Positions 1 through 9,852 of a stretch of 34,583 nucleotides of DNA are shown here, piece after piece. A program made the translations under genes and the position numbers. The notes beneath the pieces were generated by a model. That model ran no database searches and was not told the DNA's origin. It was given only the letters and a program-made list of their open reading frames with translations. The DNA lies in assembly GCA_027575765.1 (NCBI GenBank), contig JANBPT010000468.1, positions 1 through 34,583 on the forward strand, read 5' to 3'. The stretch is from Tieghemiomyces parasiticus (Eukaryota > Kickxellomycota > Dimargaritomycetes > Dimargaritales > Dimargaritaceae). Within the stretch, counting starts at the first letter, position 1, and each line of letters starts with the position of its first letter.

Positions 1-137
1 GCAGGGACCCGAAGTTAACAACCCCGAGGGACCTGTCGACTCCCACCATCATATTGTACTCTACGACGCATCCCAAGTCTCTTTTCTGTTGTCGTGCCTC
101 ATTTTACCCGTGATACGTCCATTTCGCCGGCGTTTTG

Positions 138-155
138 GTGTCAGCGCGCTGACAC
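138..155. repeat. 18-bp perfect palindrome
   Basis: The sequence GTGTCAGCGCGCTGACAC reads identically on both strands, with the centre between 146 and 147. Seven bases later comes a second inverted repeat (162-181). It could be a protein-binding site or an RNA hairpin in the untranslated region of a gene to the left. The role is unknown. Confidence 0.75.
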
Positions 156-161
156 ACTAGC

Positions 162-181
162 TTGTGTACGGTTCTACACAA
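162..181. repeat. 7-bp inverted repeat with 6-nt loop
   Basis: TTGTGTA (162-168) is followed by a 6-base spacer and its exact complement TACACAA (175-181). One bulged A on the right arm would allow further GC pairing outward. It lies just beside the palindrome at 138-155. No function can be assigned. Confidence 0.6.
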
Positions 182-2517
182 AGCCCGTGCAGTTCGCCAC
201 CACGTCTCCCTCCACACTCCCTCTCGCACCTGCGTACTATCTGGGAGGGGTTAGCTTTTAAGATAGCTCTAGTGTTCTTACCAGTATAAATTCATTACAA
301 TTATTTCCTTGCGATGTGTGTGCATGTCAATGCTGAAGCGGAAACTCTTCACCTTATAACTTCTTAGCGCTGGGGGGGGGAGCTGCCGTCAGACTTTGCT
401 TATCTAAAGTGGCAGTGTGCAACCAGGTTGCCGAGGATGTGCGAGAGGGCGATGTTTGGAAGCGGAGTAGGCAGGATAGAGAGAAATGGAGCGGAAGAGT
501 GAGAGGGAGAGAGATCAAGGATGTTGGCTTTACAAAACCCCGGGTGGTGGGGCCAACTGCGCTTTGATTTATAAGGAATAGAAAGAGGGGGAGTATGGCA
601 CGTTGAGCAAACGGCAAATGACCTGTTCTTGTGCGGGATAAGAGGATACACGCCAAGTTAGCTGGCGAGGGCACAGTATCGCCCCGTGGTAACCAGCTAG
701 CTGTGGATCCGGCCATGTGTTCCCCGCTTAGTAATTTGGCAGTAGGAGAATCCCATTCCTGTGCAATCAGCAGTCTCATCAGGGGAACATAGGCCACGCG
801 GCGGCAACCGGAGGACGGATTCCTTTACTCCTGGTCCGAAGAATCCTGCGACGCAGGCCAGGGAGTGAGGGGAGGGGGAATGCCTCTGTGCCCTAGGAAT
901 GTGGGTGGGGGGTTCTCTCGACTCCTCTGCGCCCAGCTGTGGCGTCGTACCCTTGGAGTGGTGTTGGGATAGAAACGCGGCTGGGCCGTCATGGACCTTA
1001 CGCTCTCTCGGCTCCTCCTGCATTCCACGCGCGCTAACCAGTGTCCCATGCGCACCGTTCCTCCGAGTATCTAAAGGGGGGGGGGTGGAATGAGTGAATC
1101 ATCACGGTCCTTAGGGTCACCGACAACCAGTGGCCCTACCTAACCCGTTCACGTCGGCGGAGGCTTGCACAGCCGAGGCTCTTCGATGGCTCAGAGAGGA
1201 ATAACCGATGACGAGGGGAGGGTGTAGCAACCGTGCCCCCTCCCCCGCCTCTGTCAGCCTCCTCTTCCTCCTCCCTTACATGGCGCACGCCCGTTACTAG
1301 CTTCCATTGAGCACTGCGAACGAACGACTCCTCCCCTCTCAGGCCACGGCAGGATATGCTCGGGCAGGCAGGATTGCAATATGGGGGCCTGGTAAGTACC
1401 TGCCGAGTGGACAGACGACCCTGATGGACACCGAGGCGCCCGCTGGCCGCATCTGTTCATGATTACCAAGGGTTTCTATGAGGCGATAGGGCGATGCGAT
1501 AATCCTCCCCTCTCTCTCTCTCATCCCTCAGCCCAGCATCCTTGCGAGTGGAGTGACGGGCCTGGGTCAAGCGGGTAAAAGATAAACCACCTAGATCACT
1601 AGCCTGATGGTAGCCGAGAAGGAATGCCATACATGTGCCCATCTCGCTTTCCTTCATTCTTTCCTCCCTCTTGGCCACGTCGGCTGGCATTCATTCAGGC
1701 TGTACATTGTGAGGGGGGGAGTGCCTTCGCAGCACACTCACTGTGGACCTCGTGGAAACAATCGCCACCACGCCAGCATTCCTAGCGTTCCGTCCCCGGC
1801 CTTGGGTCGTCGCCTGTCCTCGATATGTAGGGGGCGGCGAATCTGCTCGGTAGCCCTCCCCCCGCAGCTACCACACGGGCCGCCGGCACTAGAACACCCA
1901 ATCGCCTGTTAATCCCTCCTCTCCTTCCCCTCCCGTCGTCCATCGGCTCGAGTGATGAGCAGGTCCTACTTTGACTGCTATCCGCGCCCATTCATTTATT
2001 TATCCGGCCCTTGGCTCCCCCCCTATGCTCCCATAATCTCACAGTTTCATCTCCGACTTGGCCTTTATGCTTCTCCCCTCGTCTCTTTTAATTTGGCCCT
2101 AACTCGTTCCCTCGCTCGAAACGCACTAGGCCATCGGTTCAGCCCCCCCCTGCTTACGTGACATTCACCTTGTACACAAAACGAGCCGTTCACTATCCAT
2201 CCGAAGTCCCTTGCTCATCTCTGCTCCTCCTCAATCCCATCCAATCTTCCGACCACGACTGACTTTGGTCCGCAGTCTGGCATTACGCCCTGTTTCACCA
2301 CAGCTCCTCAACCCTTCGCCCCCCGCTCTGCTGATATTGGCCGCATCACGGTACTCTTCCTACCCTCAGCCCGCCTCCCTCCAACCCAGTTCACCTTCCC
2401 ATCACCAGCGCCTCCCCCTACCAGCTTTGTCTTCAACCTTCCCTCAGCGTGGGTCGCAGCCCGTCCCCTAAGTATTCTGTACTACCTCGGTCCATCATTT
2501 CCCCCTTCAGTACCCTC

Positions 2518-5148
2518 ATGCCGGGCGATGACCGGTTCCCTCAGCCCTCCGTGGCTGACGAGCATACCGTGGCCGTGTCCCTTCTCGAGGAAAACTCCGA
2601 ATCCTGCGATGACGGGAGCCAGGTCAACCTAACCGGGGCGCCAAGCAAGCCCAAGCCGCTCCTAGAGCGCCCCGTCGTGCGGGCCCTGGTTTTGGTGGGC
2701 AGTCTGGTGGCGCTCTTCACGACGGTAGGGCTTCTTTCCAAGCAGCCGGCGGTATCCCAGGCCCCTGTAACCGCCATTAATGACGACGGGACCACCGCGG
2801 TGCCGGCTCACCGGGTCAATCCAGACGGCACTGAGACCAAGCTGCGGCAGTTCACCTTCGAGGAGGGCGTGCATGGTAGCCCGTTGGTACCCCGGTCGGC
2901 GTCCATCGAATGGCTCTCCAAAGATGGCGATGATGGCTACTATCTGGTCCAGGAATCCGGTGGCGCCATCGTGGCCAAGCACGTCGGTGACGGGGACCGA
3001 CGTGTGGTCCTGCTTGACCCCGTCAATCTGCCCCATGGGCTCAGCTTCTCGGATTACAGTCTGTCTCCAGACTGGCAGTACCTCCTCCTCACTACCGACC
3101 TGCGCAGCGTGTGGCGCCACTCGTTCACCGCCGAATACGTCGTGTTCGACGTGGCCAAGAAGACCACCCGACCTCTTACCGGAAAATCCGGCGATCGTTT
3201 GCAATACGCCCAATGGAGCCCAAAGGGCCACCGTGTGGCCTACGCCAAGGATGCCAACCTGTACGTGACTGACTTGGCCACACCACACGCTCTCACCACC
3301 GACGGCAGTGAGGTGATCCTCAACGGCATCCTGGACTGGGTGTACGAAGAGGAGATATTCTCGGGGTTCCGGGCGTCATGGTGGTCACCCGACGGCGAGT
3401 GCATCACTTACCTGCGCACCGACGACACCCACGTCCCGCTTTACACTTACCCGCTCTATCATCCGGAGAACCGCAGCGCGACCTACACCGAGACCATGTC
3501 CATTCGGTACCCGAAGCCTGGATCTCCTAATCCGACCGCCAGCGCCCACATTGCCTGCCCGCGCTTCGAGGCCGAGGCGAAGGCGAGCCGTAAGCCCGTC
3601 CAGATCACCTTCGACGAGCCTTTCGCCGCCGATGACGCTATCTTTACTGATTTCAAGTGGGTTACCGAGACCCACGACGCCCTCTTTATCCGCGTCATGA
3701 ATCGTGTCCAGGATCACGCCCGGTTGTACCTCGTGGACCCGGCCACCGGGAAGGGCCGGCGGGTCCAAGAGACTAATAACGCCAAGGCCAAGGGTGGCGA
3801 CGGCGCCTGGGTCGAAACCACCAACACCATTCAGTTCCTACCTCCGGGCGCGGCTGCCCAGGCTGCTGCGGGTGATAAGAAGGCCACTGCTGCCCGGCCA
3901 GCCGACCAACCCGGATACCTAGACCTCGTGGTCCACGACGACTACCTCCATCTGGCTTTCTTTGCGACGCTGGACGCCGCGGAGCCCGTACGTTACTTGA
4001 CCTCGGGTGCCTGGGGCGTCGTCCCCCAATCCGTTCGGGTGGACATGGAGCATGGGTGGGTGTACTACACCAGCACTGAACAGCGGTCTGTCCAGAAGCA
4101 CCTGTACCGCGTCAAGCTGGACGGTACAGCCAAGACGGCGCTTACCCCACCAGACCCAAAGTCCCTGCAGCACGAGACCCTTCGAACGCGACTAAACGGT
4201 ACCTACTCGGCGTCCTTCTCGGCGCACTGCCGTTACTACCTGCTGCATTATCGCGGACCTGACGCCCCGTGGTACAAGATTACCAGCCCATCCGACCCGC
4301 AGTTCGAACGTGTCCTCGAGGCTAACGACGAACTAGTCCGCCGGCGCGCCGAGTACGCCCTGCCATCCATCGTGTACCGTACCGTGGAGGCCAACGGCGA
4401 GAAATTTAATGTACAGGAGATCCGACCGCACGGGTTCAGCGAGCTCGACAAGCACGCCGTCCTCTTCCACCCTTACGGGGGGCCCAACTCGCAGCAGGTG
4501 AACTCCGCCTATTCTGTGGACTGGCACACAGCGCTGGTGTCCCAGACCGAGGAGAAGTCCCTCAAATTTATCGTGGTGGTGGTCGACGGGCGCGGTACGG
4601 GTTTCCGTGGCCGCAAGTTCATGACGAGTGTCAGCGAGGATCTGGGCCGTCGCGAGGCCGAGGACCAGATCGGCGTGGCCAAGTACTACCAAACCCAACC
4701 CTACGTCGATGCTACCCGCCTTGCCATCTGGGGGTGGTCTTATGGTGGTTACCTCACTTCCAAGGTAATCGAGGCTGACGCCGGTGCTGCCTTCAAACTG
4801 GGAATCGCCGTCGCCCCAGTCACCCATTGGCAGCTCTACGATACCATGTACACGGAACGTTACATGAAGACCCCCCAGCTCAACCCCAAGGGTTACGAGG
4901 TGTCCGGGGTCAACAATATGGAGGGCTTTAAGAAGGCCAAGTTCCTACTGATGCACGGAACTGGTGACGATAACGTACATTTCCAACAGAGTGCCTTCTT
5001 GGTCGATAGCTTGACCATGGCCTCTGTCCAGTCCTACCAGGTCCAGTATTACGTCGATAGCGACCACCGCAACAACCACCGGAATGCGAATGGCCAGCTG
5101 TACGACCGGCTCAAGACCTTCCTGTTTACTAATTTTAAGGCCGCTTAA
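2518..5148 (+). CDS. DAP2: Type II membrane dipeptidyl aminopeptidase (DPP IV/STE13/DAP2 family, peptidase S9B)
   Basis: Predicted 876-residue serine exopeptidase that removes X-Pro or X-Ala dipeptides from protein N-termini in the Golgi, vacuole or cell surface. Seen: a cytosolic N-tail of about 50 residues, one hydrophobic anchor (about 53-73) and no cleavable signal, then a beta-propeller segment and a C-terminal alpha/beta-hydrolase domain. The glutamate motif D-W-V-Y-E-E-E (273-279) that grips the substrate amino group is present. The catalytic triad is complete: Ser741 in G-W-S-Y-G-G-Y, Asp817 in G-T-G-D-D-N-V-H, and His850 in S-D-H. The frame is open upstream to a GTG at 2449, but the first in-frame ATG is 2518, just before a normal start of this family, so I use it. 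No introns. Length fits the family (about 800-930). Sequence alone does not separate the STE13 (Golgi) role from DAP2 (vacuole), so the symbol is approximate. Confidence 0.93.
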   Translation: MPGDDRFPQPSVADEHTVAVSLLEENSESCDDGSQVNLTGAPSKPKPLLERPVVRALVLVGSLVALFTTVGLLSKQPAVSQAPVTAINDDGTTAVPAHRVNPDGTETKLRQFTFEEGVHGSPLVPRSASIEWLSKDGDDGYYLVQESGGAIVAKHVGDGDRRVVLLDPVNLPHGLSFSDYSLSPDWQYLLLTTDLRSVWRHSFTAEYVVFDVAKKTTRPLTGKSGDRLQYAQWSPKGHRVAYAKDANLYVTDLATPHALTTDGSEVILNGILDWVYEEEIFSGFRASWWSPDGECITYLRTDDTHVPLYTYPLYHPENRSATYTETMSIRYPKPGSPNPTASAHIACPRFEAEAKASRKPVQITFDEPFAADDAIFTDFKWVTETHDALFIRVMNRVQDHARLYLVDPATGKGRRVQETNNAKAKGGDGAWVETTNTIQFLPPGAAAQAAAGDKKATAARPADQPGYLDLVVHDDYLHLAFFATLDAAEPVRYLTSGAWGVVPQSVRVDMEHGWVYYTSTEQRSVQKHLYRVKLDGTAKTALTPPDPKSLQHETLRTRLNGTYSASFSAHCRYYLLHYRGPDAPWYKITSPSDPQFERVLEANDELVRRRAEYALPSIVYRTVEANGEKFNVQEIRPHGFSELDKHAVLFHPYGGPNSQQVNSAYSVDWHTALVSQTEEKSLKFIVVVVDGRGTGFRGRKFMTSVSEDLGRREAEDQIGVAKYYQTQPYVDATRLAIWGWSYGGYLTSKVIEADAGAAFKLGIAVAPVTHWQLYDTMYTERYMKTPQLNPKGYEVSGVNNMEGFKKAKFLLMHGTGDDNVHFQQSAFLVDSLTMASVQSYQVQYYVDSDHRNNHRNANGQLYDRLKTFLFTNFKAA

Positions 5149-5245
5149 CCCGAGGACTGGTGGCCTGTTTGATGAGTTTTTACTCCTTATTGCTCACTCC
5201 TTCTCATTTCTTTTCTTTTCACAGCTCTCTTATTTACCCAATCTT

Positions 5246-5257
5246 CCCCCCCCCCCC
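5246..5257. repeat. C12 homopolymer
   Basis: A poly-C run about 100 bases past the aminopeptidase stop codon, within a C/T-rich 3' flank. It probably lies in the 3' UTR. Confidence 0.85.
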
Positions 5258-6244
5258 TTCTCTTCGACCCCAACCGTCCAACTTGACACCTACGAATTAG
5301 ATTCGTTCTTTTTTAACGATCTGTACCAATACAACCTCCTGTGCAAACGCTTCACCGAGCATCATATGGATTCTGTCGGGCGGTCGACCTATGCGATGTT
5401 GGTGATGCGAGACTTGGGGGTCAGAGGTGGGGCCCGTTCGTGTCAGATACGGAGTGTCATTTGAAGCAAGCTCATTCCGCCTTGTTCAGATTGCACTAGC
5501 ACCAGCCTACCATGCCTAAGTCTTCCCGCTCATTTAGCATTTATCAAGCGAGCATACTGGTGTGTGTGTGTGCGTGAAAGATCCAGCAAGTATCCCTAAG
5601 ATGATGGATTTTAAAGGGAACTAGCGAAGCAAAGCCCGGAAAGGGAAGGGGCTCAAGATTACCCATTGGGTATACCCCCTTTGATGCTGCGGGTCCGTAC
5701 AGCGTAGTGTCGCCAGTCGGAACAAGGGTATCGTTGTGGTTAGCGCGAGCTTAGGGGGGGGATGACTTTGATATTGTGTAACAGCTAGAGAGTGCAGCTA
5801 GTTTTTAAAAAAAGTGGTGGTGTTGGCGATGGTGAGGGGCTCTGTAATGACGTTGGATTTTAGATGGTGCTCGTCAGGGCTCGTCTCCTCCTGGCTGGTG
5901 TCGATGGTTTATGGGAGGAGGAGGAGAAGAAGGGAAGAGGGTTGGGTTGGGCCCATGGGTGTCAAAGGGTGGCCATAGAAGGTACAAGAAAGGGATAAGG
6001 AAATTGAGGTAGAGTGAGAAAATGGGCATTGCGGTCCCGATTGGCAATTTCGGACGGTGTTGCCAAAGAAGGGTTTAGAGATTTAAGCGGCGGAATGGGT
6101 TGCTACGAGGGAGCGACGATGGAAGGTACTTTGATCGGGGTAAGTGGTCTATAGAAGGGGGAGGAGAGGGTTGTCAATTAGCTACGGGAATGGATATTTC
6201 GCGGGATACGACAGGTATGACCACCGCGACTCTATATTGAGAGT

Positions 6245-6303
6245 GTGAGAGGGTACATTATAGTAATGATTAAGCTGGTTATTAATCCCGTTTACCCTCT
6301 CAC
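6245..6303. repeat. Nested inverted repeat (11-bp outer stem, 6-bp inner stem)
   Basis: GTGAGAGGGTA at 6245-6255 is exactly complementary to TACCCTCTCAC at 6293-6303. Inside the 37-base spacer, GATTAA (6268-6273) pairs with TTAATC (6282-6287) around an 8-base loop. The element sits between two convergent genes, next to AT-rich polyadenylation-like sequence. It may be a 3' UTR or termination hairpin, or a remnant of a very short inverted-repeat element. It has no coding capacity. Confidence 0.6.
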
Positions 6304-6357
6304 TTTGGCCTGTTCGTTGTGTTGAATATATTTATATATATAAATAAAAAGGCTGCA

Positions 6358-6363
6358 TTTATT
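6358..6363 (-). terminator. Probable LYS4 polyadenylation signal
   Basis: TTTATT on the + strand reads AATAAA on the minus strand, about 150 bases past the LYS4 stop codon. The location and AT-rich setting fit a cleavage and polyadenylation signal, but the hexamer is common in AT-rich DNA. Confidence 0.45.
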
Positions 6364-6510
6364 TCTACTGCCCATGTCCCCCATAAAGGAGACATGTTAG
6401 AGGAATACAAAAAATAAAACCATAAGTCTTACCCGTATTATTATCTACGGGCCCTCTATTATATAAACCCATTTTTGCGTTGAAGCTGGGTCTCCAAGCT
6501 ACTGTTTTTT

Positions 6511-9138
6511 TTACGCCATCTGGCGTTTCACCCAGTTTTCGAGCCCACCTGACACGACGAGGTCCTGGGCCGCTTTACCAATGATCGGAAGTGACAAGGG
6601 CTCGAACGTTGACGATGCTGCTGCTTCTGAGGCGGCTTGTTGATCAGCAGAGCTACTAAACGACATGACCCCCGACGCCACGTCCAAGTTAGCCTCTAGA
6701 CCGGATCGCCAGGTCAGTCGATTAGCCGGCGTATCGACAGCTTCGTCGCTGCTACCACGCCCCTTCGCCGTGCTAGTATTAGTAGCCTGCCGAGCGAACT
6801 TTTCCTTGAGCTGCTGTACCAACTTGGGACTCTCCAGTACGAGCAGCCCGTTGTTAATGGCGTTACGCTTAAAGATGTCGCTAAAGCTGCCGGCCACGAC
6901 CAACCGAATGCCGAACGCCAGGAGTGCGGTGGCCGCCTGTTCGCGGGACGAGCCGGTTCCAAAGTTGAACCCACCGACCAGAATATCCCCCGGGCGGGCC
7001 CGGTGGACGAAGCTCGGATCGTAATTCTCCATCACCACGCGTTTCATGTCGTCCGGCCCCATTTGGTCGTTATAGGTATATTTGCCTGGGTAGATGCCGT
7101 CGGTGTTCAGATTGTCTTGCGGGCAAAATATGAGTTCCCCCGTGAAGGCAGTAGGGAACCCCGGGATGACCTCCACGCGGGGCCCCGTGGCGCCATCGGA
7201 GGTGTCCAGGGTAGTCGAGGGGTCGTTAGAGGTGCTCGTCGTTTCCACAGTATGGTCGACAAGCGAGTGACGCGGAGTCCGGTTGGCGAAGGCTGGCATG
7301 TCCTCCGGCCCACAGATGTGACCAGTGGCCGCCGAAGCCGCAACTACGGCTGTGTGAGAGGGAGAGAGAGCGCGACCGAGCGAGCGAGAAGAGGATCAGC
7401 GTACCAAATGTATAGGTAGAGGGGAGGGAGGGGGGTAGTGGAGGGAAGGCAAGGTAGGGGGGGGAGGGGGTGGGGTTAGTATTGAAAACGAAACTCAACC
7501 GGTCACCCGTCACACACCGGTACTAACCCTATTCATAACGTGATATAGCACTAACTTACCTGGCGAGGCCAAGTAGGCCAATGACTTGGGCGACCCCATG
7601 CGGCCCTTGAAATTCCGGTTGGTGGCCGAGATACCAACCTCCCCATCCTGGAGCAACCCCGTACCCAACCCGATACATGGGCCACACCCGGGGGGCAATT
7701 CACGGGCCCCGGCGTCTTTCAGGACCTGCCAGTCCCCGGCCTGGGTAGCATCCTGTTGGACTTCGGCACTGGCGGCGGCGATGTAAAGTTCGACGTTCGG
7801 GTGGACCCGGCGACCGCGTAGGACCTGGGCAGCCTGATGGATGTCCGAAGCGCGGGAGTTGACGCAGGACACCAGGTATGCCTTCTGGATGGCCACCCGT
7901 TGGGCGGCGAGGTCGGGGAGCGGGGTAGCCACTTTGACCGAGTTGGGCCCGGCGACGTGCGGGACCAAGGTGCTGAGGTCGAGGGTAAGGGTTTTGGCGT
8001 AGGTCGCACCGGGTTGTGGGGACAAGGGCGATTGGGCCAGCGCTCCGACGGTGGTAGGATTGACGCGCGGGTGAACGAACGGGTCCGCCTTGACCTGATC
8101 AGCCGACAGGTTCGGGTTGAGGTACCGGGTGGACGAGGCCACTTTGGCCACCCGCTCCTGGAGCCATTGGTGGGTCACCTGGTCGACCGGGAACAGGCCG
8201 GCGAGGGCACCCCATTCGGTGGTCATATTGGCGATGGCCAGTCGGTCGTCCACACTTAGGCGTGCCACGCCGGACCCGGTGAATTCCAAGGCGGCGTTGA
8301 GCACTTGATCCTGGGCAAAGATACCGCAAAGCGCCACGATAATGTCTTTGCCCGTTACGCCCACGGGCAACTGGTCACCGTTAGCTCCCGCATCGAGGAC
8401 CACCCGGACCACGGGCGGAATCTGCCACCAGGTGCGGCCGGTGGCCCAGATCGCTGCGGCGTCGGTACGCACGATGGGCGTCCCCAGGCACCCAATCCCG
8501 CCGTACATGTTTGAGTGGGAATCACTCGCCACCGTCAAGGTATGGGGAAAGGCGTAGCCCTCCTCAATCATCACCTGGTGACCGATTCCACGGCCGGCCG
8601 GGTAGAAATCCACGCCGTGTTGGCGGGCGAACGCCTCGATATCGCGATACTTTTGCAGGTTGGCCGCCGACCGATTTTGCACGTCGTGATCCAGCGCGAA
8701 CATGGGTTGCTGGGGGTCCTGGAACCGCGTGGCACCGATACTCGCAAATTTCTTGATTACCGCCCCGGTATTGTCGTGCGTCAGCACGTGGTGCGGACGG
8801 ATCGAAACAAAGTCGCCGGCATAGACGCGCTGGCCTGGTTCGAGACCGACGGCGTGACGCTGGACAATTTGTTCCACAAGATTTTGCGGACGGCCCGTGC
8901 CGGTCGAGGACGGGTCCGTGGCAGTGGCCTGGTGGAGCGTGGACTGCGTACTAAAGGTCCGCGTGCGCAGGAAGGCGTTGTGTGGGACGGTGCAGCGGCT
9001 GGTCAGCGTCGGCCGTGGAACCGCAGCCGTGGTGGTCAACGTCCGGTGCCGCAGGCTACGGTGGGGGTTGGACATTGGACCGGGGAAGGGTCGGGCTTTG
9101 GCTCCAGGCCCGCGGGCCAGACGAGCGATACCGGACAT
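6511..9138 (-). CDS. LYS4: Homoaconitase, mitochondrial (lysine biosynthesis), two exons
   Basis: Converts homocitrate to homoisocitrate via cis-homoaconitate in the fungal alpha-aminoadipate lysine pathway, in the mitochondrial matrix. Exons: complement(join(6511..7349,7560..9138)), encoding 805 residues. The join restores a conserved stretch reading L-A-S-P-A-V-V-A-A-S-A. Seen: an Arg-rich leader without acidic residues (about 1-60, ending near R-T-R-T-F-S-T-Q), the three 4Fe-4S ligand cysteines Cys425 (S-C-V-N-S-R), Cys485 and Cys488 (P-G-C-G-P-C-I-G), and the swivel-domain active-site loop S-S-R-E at 660-663. The open frame extends upstream to 9372, but the ATG at 9138 begins the leader-like sequence and is preferred. 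A Ser/Thr-rich insert (about 560-580) joins the Fe-S core to the swivel domain, and a second low-complexity stretch (roughly 710-735) lies near the C-terminus. Ordinary aconitase is less likely from overall resemblance. Confidence 0.94.
7350..7559 (-). other. LYS4 intron
   Basis: A 210-base intron on the minus strand with donor GTAAGT (7559 downward) and acceptor CACAG (AG at 7351-7350). It splits a codon after its first base. Removing it fuses two frames that each carry homoaconitase domains. A perfect TACTAAC lies at 7481-7475, unusually far from the acceptor, and a CTGAT nearer the acceptor could be the branch site instead. The intron is pyrimidine-rich on the transcribed strand and includes a C8 run (7464-7457). 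Confidence 0.9.
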
Positions 9139-9740
9139 GGTGGGATGTGGTGGGTTGGTAGCTAGGAAACCGCGGTTCGAATAGTAAGCGGCCTTTATTT
9201 TAAACGGTCCGTGGGTGGGGTGGAGAGTGTCTTGCGATTGCCTAAGGTCCAGTCGAAATGAGTAAATGGCAACTGTACAGGAAGGAGCCAAGCTGGACCA
9301 GTGGGCCGTACAAGTAGTGTAAGCGAGCAGAGCGAGGGGGGGGTCTGGTGGTTCAAGGGCAGTCCAGTTCATATTTCAACCCAGGCAGGGCGTATGAAGG
9401 GGAGACGAGGGTAGAAAAAAAAAGAAGGAGCGGTCTTGACTTGTTGGTGACCCATAACCTGTACGAATCGGAAAGGAGTCCTGCGGCCGACCCGTCATTC
9501 TATTGGCCGGTTGTCCCCCCGAGGTACCTTGAGCCGCAGGCTCGTGGTGCAGATAAGATATGGTCGGCGGGTCTCGGGGTCAGTAGTACTTTGCTGGCAG
9601 GTGAGACCCCATTTTGTTTAAGGGCGCAGACATCAGGGGACAGTTTGGGTTGTCCGTAGGTGGAGGTCATTGCGAAGAAACTTGGGCACAGCACGTCGAA
9701 CTGACGACTTGGATGATCCACTACACGGCTAGATAACTAG

Positions 9741-9746
9741 TTTATT
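9741..9746 (-). terminator. Probable ATP11 polyadenylation signal
   Basis: TTTATT on the + strand is AATAAA on the minus strand, about 107 bases downstream of the ATP11 stop codon. Position and strand fit, but this is a hexamer match only. Confidence 0.5.
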
Positions 9747-9785
9747 CCAGATACCGATTACATAGATGATCCTAACCAGGCGCTT

Positions 9786-9792
9786 TGACTCA
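9786..9792. promoter_or_regulatory. Possible Gcn4/CPC1-type site (TGACTCA)
   Basis: A perfect TGACTCA lies about 650 bases upstream of the LYS4 start. General amino-acid control acts through this motif on lysine genes in yeasts. The same heptamer and its complement also occur near unrelated sequence in this window (for example 24447 and 21980), so a chance match is quite possible. Confidence 0.25.
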
Positions 9793-9807
9793 GAGGAGAG
9801 GGTAGGA

Positions 9808-9818
9808 GGGGGGGGGGG
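9808..9818. repeat. G11 homopolymer
   Basis: A poly-G run just downstream of the ATP11 stop codon, in its 3' flank. On the ATP11 transcript it would read as poly-C. Confidence 0.85.
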
Positions 9819-9852
9819 TGAGACGCTTTCCGTTGCACACCGGTCTACCTTG

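Larger units (their letters stand above)
1..2517. other. Left flank without a supportable gene
   Basis: I see no conserved protein here. Open frames are short, overlap each other on both strands and lack family motifs. The interval holds G/C homopolymers (372-380, 1076-1085, 2143-2150) and two adjacent inverted repeats (138-155, 162-181). From roughly 2000 to 2517 the + strand becomes strongly C/T-rich, which is typical of a fungal core promoter and 5' leader and fits transcription of the aminopeptidase gene that starts at 2518. A gene with many tiny exons cannot be excluded. Confidence 0.6.
5149..6510. other. Convergent intergenic region, aminopeptidase 3' end to LYS4 3' end
   Basis: No coding region seen. 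The stretch serves as 3' flank for genes on both strands. It contains a C12 tract (5246-5257), a short TG microsatellite (5561-5572), a G8 run (5754-5761), purine-rich DNA around 5900-6000, a nested inverted repeat (6245-6303) and an AT-rich block with TA repeats and AATAAA-like sequences (about 6325-6420), where transcripts from both sides plausibly end. Confidence 0.65.
9139..9852. other. LYS4 upstream region / ATP11 3' flank
   Basis: No gene seen. The two flanking genes run in the same (minus) direction, so this holds the ATP11 3' end and the LYS4 promoter. It carries G8 (9336-9343) and G11 (9808-9818) tracts and one TGACTCA at 9786-9792, which matches the Gcn4/CPC1 core site. I saw no clear TATA box. 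Confidence 0.6.

Noticed and set aside
2211..2471. 86-codon frame overlapping the aminopeptidase 5' end
   Set aside because: It begins with TTG rather than ATG, is Pro/Ser/Leu-rich as expected from C/T-rich leader DNA, and has no recognisable domain.
2449..2517. GTG at 2449 as the aminopeptidase start
   Set aside because: GTG initiation is not expected in a fungal nuclear gene, and an in-frame ATG at 2518 gives a normal N-terminus before the membrane anchor.
9163..9180. GGTTCGAAT resembling a tRNA T-loop
   Set aside because: The T-stem complement, anticodon arm and acceptor stem are not present around it. No tRNA gene could be assembled anywhere in the window.
9139..9372. Extension of LYS4 to the in-frame ATG at 9372
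   Set aside because: The extra 78 residues do not look like a targeting signal, whereas the sequence from 9138 does. It is more likely an open 5' leader.
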